NCBI RefSeq assembly: GCF_004379255.2 | Contig: NC_056039.1 | Span: 24,193,883 to 24,257,882 of the forward strand | Direction of reading: 5' to 3' | DNA: 64,000 bases | DNA from: Salvia splendens | Lineage: Eukaryota > Streptophyta > Magnoliopsida > Lamiales > Lamiaceae | Shown: positions 1 to 10,676 of the stretch, in pieces | How positions within the stretch are numbered: the stretch's first letter is position 1 | Layout of the letters: the number at the start of each line of letters is the position of its first letter | Program-made: the position numbers and the translations under genes | Notes under the pieces: generated by a model | The model's database searches: none | What the model saw: only the letters and a program-made list of their open reading frames with translations | Told to the model about the DNA's origin: nothing

Positions 1-26
1 CTCGACCTATCAGCTGGGAAGAGATT

Positions 27-1396
27 ATGGTGTTAACAGGTCCAGGGGATGCCGAAAAAGGGAAATGTCATCAAAACGCTGAGCCATGGTTCGCTGACCT
101 GGCAAATTACTTAGTCACTGGAGAGGTGCCCAGTTCGCAAGTAATTTCCCAGGCCCAGAAGATGAAATTGAAGAGCGAGGCCAAGTACTATTTATGGGAT
201 GACCCGTATTTGTGGCGAATGGGAGCCGACCAAGTAATCCGGAGGTGTATTCCGGAGTGGGGACAGAGGGATGTGCTGAATCATTGCCATGCTCTAGCAT
301 GTGGAGGTCACTTTGGACCTAGGAAGACCGCAAGGAAGGTGTTAGATAGTGGTTTTTACTGGCCTACATTGCATAAGGATGCGTTCGAGTTTTGTCAGAA
401 TTGTGAGAGGTGTCAACAGACTGGGGGAATCTCCAGAAGAGATGAAATGCCGCAAGTCCCGGTGATCGTTTGTGAAATTTTCGATGTTTGGGGAATGGAC
501 TTCATGGGTCCATTTCCATCTTCATACGGGAATACATACATACTAGTGGCAGTGGATTATGTTTCGAAATGGATAGAAGCCAAGGCGACCACATCTTGCG
601 AAGCTAAGGAGGTATCGAAGTTTCTTAGAGCTAATGTCTTCAATCTGTACGGAGTGCCCAGAGCTATAATATCTGACAATGGGACACATTTCCGCAATCG
701 GACTATTGAAGCTTTGATGAGAAAGTATGGCGTCCACCACAGATTGTCTACACCTTATCATCCTCAATCTAACGGCCAGGCAGAAATATCAAACAGAGAA
801 ATCAAAAGCGATCCTGGAAAAAAATGGTGAATCCGTCGAGGAAAGACTGGAGCAAGAGAATTGATGATGCATTATGGGCATACAGAACAGCGTATAAAAC
901 GCCCATTGGAATGTCTCCTTACAGGTTAGTATTCGGTAAGATGTGTCACTTGCCGGTGGGAATTGAGCACAAGGCGTTACTGGGCGGTCAAGGAGATTAA
1001 TATGAATCCTCAAAACTTGTGAGGGAGAGAGGAAACTGCAACTCCAAGAGTTGGAAGAATTGCGACTTTAATCCTATGAGTCAACAATGTGGTACAAGGA
1101 AAAGACCAAGTTGTGGCATGATAAGAATCTCCGGACCAAGGAACTGCAAGTGGGGCAGAAGGTTCTCCTGTTCCAGTCCCGACTCAAGTTAATGCCCGGT
1201 AAGCTGAAGTCCAAATGGACTGGACCCATACACTGTTGTGAGTCTGCGTGCGAACGGAGCGGTAGAAATCAGGGAAGTTTTTCAAACTCTACTCCATTTC
1301 TTGTCAATGGGCCATAGGGTAAAGGTATTTAGGGATAACTCGGAGATGTGTGTAGTGGACGAAGTTCCACTACGCTTACTCCCTAATATCGCCTGA
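27..1396 (+). pseudogene. Athila-A integrase (3' end of pol), frameshifted
   Basis: The first reading frame (27-830) encodes the integrase zinc-binding segment (H-x-H near residues 87-96, then CxxC at CQNCERC) and the catalytic core. The core acidic triad is visible: D158 in GMDFMGP, D217 in SDNGTHF and E253 in GQAEISN. Exactly 35 residues separate the last two, the DD35E spacing of retroviral-type integrases. The frame breaks near 830. The remaining C-terminal part continues in other frames to a stop at about 1396, including the conserved segment [14 protein letters not shown] at about 1189-1230. In a live element the enzyme would join the cDNA to chromosomal DNA. The upstream RT lies outside the window. 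Confidence 0.85.
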
Positions 1397-1999
1397 TCAT
1401 TCTGGGAAGTGAGTGTTTTTGGAGATTTCCTAGGTCCAGTATCGAAGAAGTTTTATCATGGCCCGGTCTAGGGAATCTTGAGAACACTGGAACATAAATT
1501 GTAAATATTTAGTCGCTTTTAGTAAATCAAGAAAACCCAAACAAATCAAAAAACAAACAATCTTCCAAAAATATTTTTTGAAATACCAGGCTCCTTAAGG
1601 AATGTTTTTGATACTGTCATACCCTAGACCCGGGGAGTCTGGCGTTTCAATTTTTAGTTAATGTTTTTCTCTAAGTGTGATTTTGCAGAAGGAAGTTACT
1701 TGGGCAGGGAATTGAGGAGTAAAATTTTGGAGGGAGTAGGCACCTGCTCGGATTTCAAAAGACACCTTTATGGGGAGGCGTACGGTCGCAAGCGTCATGC
1801 CTGCAAACTACCTGCAACAAAAACCGTCCTCGCCCATACCTATCGGATAATAAACCGTGTTCTCCTTTTATTTTACTTATTCACTCTCTCTCTCTCTACA
1901 TCCGAAATTCCCCAAATTCTCTCTAGGCTTTCTCTTTTCTAACCCTAATCAAAGTAATTTCCGTCCAAGTCTGTGTAAAAAAATTTTGCAGAGTTCTCC
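1397..1999 (+). other. Athila-A spacer between pol and ORF3
   Basis: About 600 bp without a credible gene. It includes an AT-rich stretch near 1500-1600 and a CTCTCT run at 1877-1896. It corresponds to the 650-bp spacer at 18272-18926 in Athila-B. In Athila-type elements ORF3 is thought to be expressed separately from gag-pol, so this interval could hold a splice acceptor or internal promoter, but I see no decisive motif. Confidence 0.5.
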
Positions 2000-2439
2000 A
2001 TGGATAACAAGCAAAGTGCCGGGAACACCTCAGGATCCGCCGATTCAAGTGCGGCAACGTTTATGGCTGAGCTATTCCCAGAAATTCGGGGGGTGCGGAG
2101 AAGGCGATGGAGGCGTTCGCCATGTTTGCAACCGCAATGGGTAAATCCGTACAGGCTGCTCCGACTTCTAGTGTTACCACAACGGTAGGCCATTTCAGAA
2201 CCCGTCGCCGAACCTGAAATCGTTCAAGACGAAGTATCACCATTCCAGAACCCACTCCCGTACTAGAGGAGACAGCTGTTCCAGAGACCACCACACAACC
2301 GGAGGACGTTCCAGAATCCACGACCACCAGTCCGGGAACCAACCACAACAGGGGATCGTGAAGACGACTCAGATCTGGTCACAGGGTTGGAATTGTTGGC
2401 TGTGAACGAACAGGTAGACTCTGCAACTGAGGGGGGAAA

Positions 2440-2800
2440 CCCTTATTTCGATTAGTGTTTCCGAGGGGGTGAATCCCGTACTCGCCAGTGAGGAATGTGT
2501 TGAGAGAGATGTTCTGAAACCGTCTGGGGAGTCAAAGATTTTGTTGTTGATGTTAGTATTTCTGAGGGGGAAACCCCTGTTTGAAAGAATCTGTGGGGGG
2601 GGAGGCCCCTATAGTTGGTAAAGATGAGGGCGACGAGGCCCTAAATTCTGAACAAAATGTGGAGGGGGATACCCCCGAGAAACCGGTGGGTACTGAGGCC
2701 CACGTCGGAGAAGGATTTGAGGGGGTAGAGACCCCTGTTTATATTTCGGGGGCAACCCCACTTGTTGTCCACGGAGGGAGAAGCCCTCGATTCTGAAGTT
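2440..2800 (+). repeat. Degenerate GAGGGGG..ACCCCT repeats inside Athila-A ORF3
   Basis: At least six units of the form GAGGGGGnnACCCCT occur at irregular spacing, for example near 2430, 2470, 2562, 2598, 2662, 2720 and 2747. In frame they encode variations on E-G-G-E-T-P-V. Each unit is a small imperfect palindrome (G run then C run). The block is absent from the ORF3 genes of Athila-B and -C, so it is an expansion specific to this subfamily. Confidence 0.6.
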
Positions 2801-3562
2801 GGCCAGAAACCCCGCAGACGCTGGGGTGGATTTGATTGTGGATCTGACGAGATCCCAGAGGGCGACCGACTCACCGGTGTTAAATCCCAGAGATGCTAGG
2901 AGGCGGGTTCGCCGGAGCCTCCTTGATGAGATTGATGAAACAGTGGAGCCGACGGAGGAAGAATTGCTAGGTCTAGAGACCGCAGCATCTGAACAAGAGA
3001 ACTCTCCCAGATCGGCAGGGGGGAGAGGGGGGGAGAGTGATGAGGAGAAAGGAGCCGCCAAGCGGCTGAAGAAAAGAAGAAAAGGAAGGGAAACAAATTG
3101 CTCCTTCCTCGACCAAGAAGGCAAGAGGGAAGTCTACTGAATCCACACTTCCGCCGGCAGCTAAGGTGCCATATGCCGCAGAAGAGAAACCGAGAGCCCC
3201 TCTGAGTCCAGCGACTCGGGAGAAGAACACGAAGAGGAACTCAACTTTGAGCGCCAGCCGAATGTGGATAACAAACAGCTTGCTAGATGAAATGAGGAAG
3301 TTACGACCACCCAAACGCAAGGCCATTTATAAAGAGAAGAGTACGAGGGCAAGGTCGCTAAGTCTGGAAAGATGTATAGCTCATCGGAGCTCAAGAAGAT
3401 TGCTTGCAACGGTGAATTCAGACTTATATCGACGCCATAGGCTTCGATTGGTTGCTCAAGCACAGTACTGTCGAGGTTCCGATGACCTCAGCGAGAATTC
3501 TTTTCCACCTTCCGATTTAAGTCCACTACGATTTGGATGCTGACTCAATTAATTTCAGACTT

Positions 3563-3645
3563 NNNNNNNNNNNNNNNNNNNNNNNNNNNNNNNNNNNNNN
3601 NNNNNNNNNNNNNNNNNNNNNNNNNNNNNNNNNNNNNNNNNNNNN
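3563..3645. other. Assembly gap (83 N)
   Basis: An 83-base run of N inside Athila-A ORF3. Reading frame across it cannot be judged. Confidence 0.99.
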
Positions 3646-5019
3646 GAAACCAGAATAGACCCGGAGCCGAACAACCAGGAAGGAAGACAGTGATGAGGAT
3701 TACTGCTCAAGTGAGGGGCCGATTCCGAGGAAGATGTCTCTTTGGAAAACGAGGACTACCATGAACGACAGCTGGCGGGCGGATCACCGTGAACTCGTCC
3801 ATCCTCCTGTGGAAAGAATGGAGTACTGGCGTTGGCAAGTGGAGCTCGATGATGAGCTAATGGAAGATATGAAACATTATAGTACGAAGAAGCTCCAAGA
3901 TGCTTTGACGATAAGGAAGATAGCAGCAAGCAGATTAAGTGCGGCAAGGTACTCCATCTCTCTTCTTGGATGAATTAGTTGTTTGTGAGTCATTTATGTT
4001 GTATGTGAGAGCATTGGGTTTGAATGGTTGTTGGAGAATAGAGACCCGGATATACCAGTTAGGTTAGCCAAGGAATTCTTTACCACGTCCAGGTTCCAGG
4101 TCACAACGGACCAGGATGAGGTTTCTATTTCCTTTAGAGTGTTCGGAGGGGAGTTGTCGATGAGTTTGATTGAGTGGAGAAGCATGGAGAGAGGGATACC
4201 CAGAAGGCATGGGGGATTTAACCCCCAGCGGCTTGGGAAGAATTGACTCACCCAGCCGCTGGGCCAATTCGCCTCCACGCTATCCAGGTCAATACATTTC
4301 AACCATCCCACCCTCCGACTTGTCCAGCTGTACTTGGATTATAACCTATTGGGTCACACTAATTCGGCGGGTGAGAATATCGATGACGGAGATGTACCAG
4401 CTATGGTGCGCGAAGCGCAGCAGGAGAGTACACTTGAGATTATGGACAGCCTACCAATGCCACCTGATCGCCACTCACCCAGCTAGGAACTTGTCGCTCT
4501 GCCACATCTTGGGATCATTTGTATGCAACAACATCGCAATGGTTGAAATAGGGAACGTATCCCCGATGTTCATGGTAGATCCCCCTGGTTTGTTCGCGTC
4601 CCGTTCTTCACCCGCACCAACTATATCAGGGAAGGAGTTCCCCACTTCTATGCTATGGGTTAAGGTGCGCTTCCTGCTGGCAGAGCACAAGCAGGCCAGG
4701 CAGAACAGGACGGACAAGCACAGGAGATGAGGTAAGTTGAGCTGGAGCAGGCGGGGTGGCGACTTGGCAGCGGAGAATAGAGAGACCAGAGCCAGCTGAC
4801 GAGGATGGCATATATGCTAGAGGAGATGTTTAAGGTGTTCGGAAAGAAGAAGCAAGAAAGTGAAGCTAGAACGAGCGGACAGGGAGGCCGGACAAGTGAA
4901 CCACAAGTACCGGAGGAAGAAGCTGACGAACCACGGGAGTCTGAGGAGGACGTGTCTGAATCACACGAGGATGTACCCAAGAATCACCTGCACCAAGCCC
5001 TGCCCCGACTATTCAATAG

Positions 5020-5380
5020 TCTAAGTGTGAGAAGTAAAGGGTTTGCAACTTGACGCACGTGTGTATGTTTATGTGTTTTTGTCATATCCATGTTATTCTC
5101 CCACTTAGCCTATTGCATAGTCTAAGTGTGAGAAGTTTTAGTTATATAGCATATGTTTTGTTATGTGTTTTATTGTATTTCATCTTATACTCTCCAATTT
5201 ATCCTATTGTATAGTCTAAGTGTTAGAAGTTTTTAGACTTCGTATGGTTTGTCCCTGTTTGTTGTTTTTGTCTGTGTGTCTGTCATACAAGCCATCCCAT
5301 TTTTTCCACTTCAAAGCCCGTACCTGAGGGCATGCACTAGTGAAGTGGGAGGGGGAAGATAATGGCCAGTACGACTTGTA
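5020..5380 (+). repeat. Hairpin cluster in Athila-A 3' UTR
   Basis: Several related stem-loops of the form CACTTAG-CCTATTGCATAG-T-CTAAGTG lie at about 5093-5133, with weaker copies at about 5010-5040 and 5195-5233. Another stem (CCACTTCA ... TGAAGTGG) lies at about 5308-5352. Equivalents are present in the same place in Athila-B and -C (see findings). A role in RNA dimerisation, packaging or 3' end formation would be a guess. Confidence 0.7.
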
Positions 5381-5577
5381 TATATGTGTTAGTTTTGTTT
5401 TTAGGATTTTTGTTCTAGGTCCTTTTAGGATAAGTGTTTTTTAGGATATGTGTTTAACGAACGAGCTTAAAACTCAACTGTTTCAAACTGACGGCGAGGG
5501 GAATTGATGGAATAAGACATGCTAAACAAAGGAAACCACCCCTCCCAGTAGATCCTAGTCAGTGTAGATGATGCAAG

Positions 5578-7050
5578 TGTTAGAATTGGTTATACTGAAA
5601 GCATATTTCGAGAATGTTGCACGGATAGGATTGCTTGTATACAATTAAATTATAAAATCCACTTTTAACCCAAGGCGAGAAGAAGTAAGTTTTATCGCAT
5701 TGGTGTTTGCTATACATTTATAAGATGTTTTTCGAACATTTAAATGTATAAGAAGCAACAAGTCTAATTCTTCTGCATAGTAGACTAGTCGTGAACAACG
5801 TTCACAGAAGGTGACGCAGTCGGTATATTCGTAGAAGAGAAGCAGAATTTCACAACCTAGATAGGCTTTGGCTACCTATCGTGAAAGGTTGCAGTGTCAG
5901 GTTCGCATGTTTTCCTTACCTTAGGAAATAAACAACACTGGTGTGGTATCACACTAAAGGATCTAACAGTTGAGTTACATCTTTCTTGCTATTTACTGAA
6001 AGACGAGGTTCGGTGATTGTTATTTTTAAATCATTGTAGGTATAACATTGAGCATACGATATTGATTATGCACTACTTTGATTTATCAAATGGTGCAGAT
6101 TTTTCGCAATCCAAGAATCTTGATATCTTGGGTAATGGTGATCAATGTCTAGAGGTGCTAGTATTGTTATTGCAATAAATTGTGTGTTGGGTGATCAATG
6201 TCCACTTTGATAATATCCTCAAGAGGTGTTCGAAAAAAGGTTTTATTATTCAGAAACCCGACTGGTTGGAATTTATTCCAGAATAATAAATAAAATTTTG
6301 AACTAGACAACTCTTGGAAAAAGAAATTAATTAATTAAAGTCAAATAGCAGACTTAAATTAATTAATGGATATTAATATCTTAAACACGGGAAATAATAA
6401 ATTAAAGAGGTAAAGCCCGAATTACTTGTAATTTGAGATTGACGGACAGTCAATATATTATACTATAGTGGCTGATAATAATATTATGTTCGACTTGTAT
6501 TAAATTGAGGCTCAATTTAATTAGTAAAAGTCCAACAGGTTTGGCCCAAGTCCAACCTCCATGGATCCCTAATCTGGCCCATCATAACTCTATATAAAGG
6601 AGACTAAATAGAAGACTAATTTAATGGTTTTTTGCTTAAAATTTCGTGCTCCCTCTCTCAAGTGGAGACGGAAATTTTCATTCCGTTCTGGTGGGAATTC
6701 TGTCTTCTGTCTAGTCAAGCCCTTTTTATTTTGACAAGCTTTGCCAACCCAAAGGTCATAATATGAGTTCGGGATACAGATTAGAAAGTTCGTGGTTGAG
6801 TACGAAGAACATCACATGGAGAAGACGCAAGTAATCGTCGATTCTTTGGAGAATCTGTTCGGTAATTTTAAACCGTAGGAAATCATGAATTAGGGTTTTA
6901 TTTCCTAAGCATGATTTATGTATGTTCTTATATGCAATTGATTGTTTAACATGTGAATAGTTGATCCCATAATTAGTCAAATAGATCTGTATGCATGATT
7001 TATTTGTTTATGCATGACTTCCGCTGTGCAAGGGCCACCAATCCCCAGCA
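5578..7050 (+). mobile_element. Solo LTR of a Ty1/copia element, TSD GCAAG
   Basis: A 1473-bp block starts TGTTAGAATT and ends CAGCA. It is flanked by perfect 5-bp duplications GCAAG (5573-5577 and 7051-7055). Removing the block plus one GCAAG restores the Athila 3' UTR sequence seen at about 22335-22350. It is related to the copia LTRs at 32014 and 39107: it shares the start, the segment ATCCACTTTTAACCC, and the AACCTAGATAGG..CCTATCGTGAAAGG hairpin. A TATA-like box (CTATATAAAGG) lies near 6590. A solo LTR arises by recombination between the two LTRs of a full element. Confidence 0.92.
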
Positions 7051-7055
7051 GCAAG

Positions 7056-7950
7056 TATGAGAGAATGCCCGACCTTAGAGACAAACACGAAAGCCCTCTT
7101 AAATGGTGTGTTAAAGACCTAAATTGGAACCACTTTCCACTAAACATATAAAAAGAAAAGTGGCTACCACATGATATCTAGGGTAAAGTGACTGCGTGCA
7201 GCAAAATCCTAAGGGCATTAGGAAACCCCCCACAAAAAATAAAAATAAAAAAAATCCTTCCCTTAGAACCCCTTTTCTAGCCCCTCTTTTAACCCCTATA
7301 TAACCCACTAGCCACTGGGACTGTGAGTATGGAAAGCATGAGGCAGGGAGGCAACTGACCAAGAAGGAGAAACTGAAAAGCCAACTGGAGAAGAAAGGCA
7401 AGAAGAAAAGAGAAAATGGACCAAGTGAAACACTTGGTTCCCAGAAAGAGAAAGAAACAACGAAGAAAACGGCTAGAAAGACATTCGGTCCCAAAAAAAG
7501 AAGAAAATCAAATAAGTGGCAAAGCCACCAAGAAGCCTACTGACCAGTTGAAGAAATCCAATCGAAGAAGTACACACAACTCCCCCACATTAGAGCCTTA
7601 GGAACATCCACCCCAAACGTTACAAGCCCACGACCCCACCCCGTTACAAACCTGTAAAGACTCTTAGAAGCTACGCGTGAGATCTAAGCCCGAAGCATCT
7701 GTGGTCCTGTGTATTGAGAGAAGCAGTCCTAACATCCCTGGTGAGGAATGAGTGACTGAGCGAATCTAGTGGTTGGCCGAGAGTTTAGGTAATTTTGACA
7801 ATTGGATTTACTGGCTAGGAAGGAAAAGAGGGGCGACAGAAGTTCAAGGCTGCTTAAAGCCGGATTGCACTCGACCCCAAGTGGAGGGATGGTTGAAAAT
7901 ATAGCATGTTCAAAGTGTCTTTACATGTTTTACTTTTTGTGTTTAGACCA
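7056..7950 (+). other. Athila-A distal 3' UTR
   Basis: Non-coding continuation of Athila-A after the solo LTR, collinear with about 22345-23290 of Athila-B. It contains a conserved TATA-like segment (CCTATATAACCCACTAGCC, near 7296-7314) and runs rich in A and G. Small reading frames here (for example the lysine-rich one at 7416-7601) have no family match I recognise, and I do not call them genes. Confidence 0.6.
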
Positions 7951-8275
7951 GACACTGGGATAAGTGGGAGAAGTATACAAATAAACAAGGGCGGGGACAT
8001 ATGAACATATTAGCAAAGGCATAGGCAGAGAATATCATATGAAGCACAGGCCACCATTGTTCCATATAAATTTCTCACACTTAGACCACACAGTGAGCTA
8101 AGTCGATGAAGAACACAAGAAATCATCAACTAACATGCATACACAGGCAGAAAGGGTCATGCTCAGGTTGGAAAGCAGTAAAATGAACAAAAAGTAGAGT
8201 TATTGGTTCTGCTAGTTTAATCCCTTTTTCTGGCTCCCTTGGGAGCCAGAGTGCCTCCGTCGTCCTTTATAGTTA
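7951..8275. other. Unassigned spacer with hairpins
   Basis: No gene seen. It includes Athila-like CACTTAGACCACACAGTGAGCTAAGT hairpin debris near 8079-8105. It also has a perfect 10-bp inverted repeat TCTGGCTCCC-TT-GGGAGCCAGA (8229-8250). The true 3' end of Athila-A may lie here. Confidence 0.4.
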
Positions 8276-8397
8276 CTCCCTCCATCCCCTAAATATTGTC
8301 CCACATTGACTCGGCACGGATTTTAAAAAATAATGAAAAGTGAGTTGAAAAAGTTAGTGGAATGTGGGTCCTACTTTTATAAATTAGTTTTATAATA

Positions 8398-9013
8398 CTC
8401 TCTCCGTCCCGGCTAAGATCACTACAAAAAATTGCAAATTAGTGACGGAATTAGTGACGGAGGCTGAAATTTCAAGAATTAGTGACGGATAAGTGACTTA
8501 GAAAAGTCAGTCACAAATTGGTGACATGATCGTCTGTCACTAATCCGAATTTACCATAGCGGCCACCTTTGATTTCTGTCATTGTAACCTTAGTGACGGA
8601 TCTGTCACTAATTAATCCGTCACGAAATCTGTTAAGTGCCTAAATTCTGCTGATTAGTGACAGATAATTCTGTCACTAATTAATCCGTCATGAAATCTGT
8701 TAAGTGCCTAAATTCTGTTGATTAGTGAAGGATAATTCCGTTACTAAATTACGTGTTTTTTTGTAGTGGATGACACATTCCTTAGCCGGCACGGGATTTT
8801 AGGAGTTATTGGTTATTGTATTTAATTGGAGAGAGAAAAGGTGGGTGCAAGTATTAAAATAGAGAGAGAAAGAAAGATGAATATTTTAATAGGGGTGGAA
8901 AAAAGTTGTTGAGTGTATTAATTGGAGAAAGAAAGTTTCCAAAAAATGAAATGTGTTATCTTAGTTGGGACAAACTAAAAGAAAACGTGTCATCTTAAGT
9001 GGGACAGGGGGAG
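8398..9013. mobile_element. Middle Stowaway-type MITE nested in the outer one
   Basis: The left end is CTCTCTCCGTCCCGGC and the right end GGGACAGGGGGAG, flanked by TA at 8396-8397 and 9014-9015. Its body resembles the common plant Stowaway that includes GACACATTCC..GGCACGGGATTTTAGGAG. That body is split by the CACTA-like MITE at 8420-8768. Confidence 0.8.
8420..8768. mobile_element. CACTA-like MITE, TSD GAT
   Basis: The 349-bp element begins CACTACAAAAAA and ends TTTTTTTGTAGTG, so its termini are inverted CACTACAAAAAA. It is flanked by 3-bp duplications GAT (8417-8419 and 8769-8771). CACTA terminus plus 3-bp TSD is typical of CACTA/EnSpm derivatives. The interior has about six copies of TTAGTGACGG/CCGTCACTAA in both orientations and a two-unit direct repeat (about 8596-8740), as expected for subterminal transposase-binding repeats. 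Confidence 0.85.
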
Positions 9014-9145
9014 TAAAATGTGAGTAGGAATGAGTTAGTGGAATATGGGGTCTACTACCAAAAACGGTAAAAAGTGAAATGAGAAAAATTTTGTAGGACG
9101 AACGGAAATGAAAAATCAAACAAACTTTGAAGGACGAAGGGAGTA

Positions 9146-9819
9146 CATTTTTATTCGACACAAATTTTAAGAAAATTGTTTGACTTTAAAAGAAAATTAG
9201 AAAAAAAATAATGGAATATGAACTCCAATTTTATATAATTTTATAGTAATATATGAGTGTATTGATTTTAGTTAAATGAGGAGACTATTTAATTAAAATG
9301 AGAAAAGATAAATGAGACTTTAAATTGTGAACGTACTTCCCACTATCCGCTGGGAGTCTTTCGGCCTTAATCTGCAAGCCCGGTCGAGCAGGATTAATCC
9401 GATTCCACTGAAGGCGGATTCAAAACACATGTAGTCAAATCAAAAACAAAAAAATTGTGAAGCACTAAAAAAAGGGGATAAATTTTATCGCATACAGATG
9501 GAGTATTTCTTATGAAATATGGACAGCCACAGCCCATAGTGCCATTCCATTTACACATTAATTATTTCTCCTCATCGTCACTTTCATAGACAGCCACAAA
9601 GTAGTGGTACCAAAGACCTTGATATCCCAAATTACGAATTCTTCTTAATAAAAGATCAACTAGTTTACATTATTTTCATCAATCTAATCTAGTAGTCCCT
9701 GAGTAGCTAATCAGTTTACATTATAAAGTTCAACTTTGCTTCAAGGTGCACCAAGATAGTATTAATTTGATTAATTACGATGTAATGATCAGATTCACAA
9801 AATTCACTAGACCTCTTTA
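9146..9819. other. AT-rich spacer with one GC-rich patch
   Basis: No gene seen. The patch 9340-9425 is notably less AT-rich (CCGCTGGGAGTCTTTCGGCC, then GGTCGAGCAGGATTAATCCG). It could be a fragment of a SINE or of another repeat, but I cannot identify it. Confidence 0.4.
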
Positions 9820-10287
9820 GGCCATCCACTACGCGGCGCGCCACCGTCCCGAGTTCCGTCGCGGAGAGACGGAACACTCGCGCGACGCGTTGCGGCACAC
9901 TGGCCCGTCCCTGCGAGACAAGAGACGGGCTATCTCGCTACGCGCCATTGCGACGTGGCGCGCCCCTGCGCCATGCGTGACGCCCACTCGCGGGCCGGCG
10001 AGTGGGCGTCGTCACGCGCTGACGCAATAATTTTTTTTTTTTAAATTCGAATTTAAAATAAAAAAAAATTGTAAATGGTAATATTACCGTTTATATCGGT
10101 TTTTTCTATTTTTTTATTTTTAATTAATTTTTTTACTCTATAAATACTCTTAATTCATCCTCATTTCACACACAACTACACATCTATTCTTCCTAAACCA
10201 TCTCAATTTCCTCTCCATTTTTCATCTAACTCCGGCGGTGGAGGCTCCGGCGGGTGGGATCTCAACGCGTTCGGTGATTGGGAGACC

Positions 10288-10676
10288 ATGTACAACACAC
10301 TGGGTGGTTCCGGTTCGTTGACGCCGGGCACCCCCAGGGTTCGGCGACGCAGGGGGGTTACCAACCACCCAATTTTGACGTGGATGCATATGCCCGTCCC
10401 TTTGCCCTGCGGTATTCGCACGGATTATCCTAGATTCGAGAGGATTTTCCCGTTGAACCCACGCCGGGAGTAGGCCGAGGCGGGGGAGGAGGCCGAGGCG
10501 GTGGAGGAGGCCTAGGCAGTGGAAGCTCCAGGGCGGAAGCCCAAGTGGGCGAGGAGGGGGAGGAAGAAGAGGAAGAGGATGAGGATCTAGGCCGGCATCC
10601 GTACAGCAACAACGAAACGATGGCGGTGTACAACGCCTGGATTTCCATCTCGTACGATCCCATCATTGGGAATCAA
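10288..10676 (+). pseudogene. Harbinger-1 ORF1 (Myb/SANT-like), 5' part
   Basis: It starts with an ATG at 10288 (MYNTLGGSG), although the same frame extends upstream without another ATG, so the true start may be lost. A frameshift near 10450-10470 is needed to continue from PRFERIF into the Gly/Glu-rich linker and then into NETMAVYNAWISISYDPIIG, the start of the trihelix/Myb-like domain. The coding sequence stops at the Athila-B insertion point (10676) and resumes at 24996. In PIF/Harbinger elements ORF1 is a DNA-binding partner needed with the transposase. Related host proteins are often annotated as glutathione S-transferase T3-like. Confidence 0.75.

Larger units (their letters stand above)
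2000..5053 (+). pseudogene. Athila-A ORF3 (env-position gene), broken
   Basis: ORF3 starts at ATG 2000 (MDNKQSAGN). An acidic, low-complexity N-terminal region follows, with GGETP-type repeats (2440-2800), and then a basic KR-rich stretch near 3040-3110. The C-terminal half (about 3830-4620) carries the conserved segment also seen in Athila-B and -C: GFEWLLENRDPDIPVRLAKEF-type, then a FRVFGGELSMSLIEW-type block, then WTAYQCHLIATHPARNLSLCH. This matches the family called putative plant transposon protein domain. Its biochemical role is not known, and it is not a recognisable envelope glycoprotein, since I see no signal peptide or fusion segment. Several frameshifts and the 83-bp N gap break it. 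Confidence 0.7.
1..7950 (+). mobile_element. Athila-A: 3' half of an Athila-type Ty3/gypsy element
   Basis: The order is integrase, spacer, ORF3 (env-position gene) and long 3' untranslated region, collinear with the complete copy at 10677-24990. The window edge cuts it on the left, so gag, protease and RT are absent. On the right, similarity to the complete copy continues past a nested solo LTR to about 7910 (a GGGATGGTTGAAAATATAGC segment) and then fades before any recognisable 3' LTR. The 7950 end is therefore approximate. It is the most decayed of the three Athila copies here, with many frameshifts and an assembly gap. Confidence 0.85.
8276..9143. mobile_element. Outer Stowaway-type MITE
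   Basis: The left end CTCCCTCCATCCCC and right end (reverse complement CTCCCTTCGTCC) are inverted, flanked by TA at 8274-8275 and 9144-9145. That is the signature of Stowaway (Tc1/mariner-derived) MITEs. It carries another MITE at 8398-9013. Without the nested insertions it is about 250 bp, a usual size. It has no coding capacity and depends on a transposase elsewhere. Confidence 0.8.

Noticed and set aside
3161..3543. Small frames in Athila-A ORF3 region as separate genes
   Set aside because: They overlap one another on both strands and belong to the decayed ORF3; collinearity with Athila-B explains the region.
10430..10666. Ser/Pro-rich minus-strand frame
   Set aside because: It is the complement of the Gly/Glu-rich linker of Harbinger-1 ORF1, which has family support on the plus strand.
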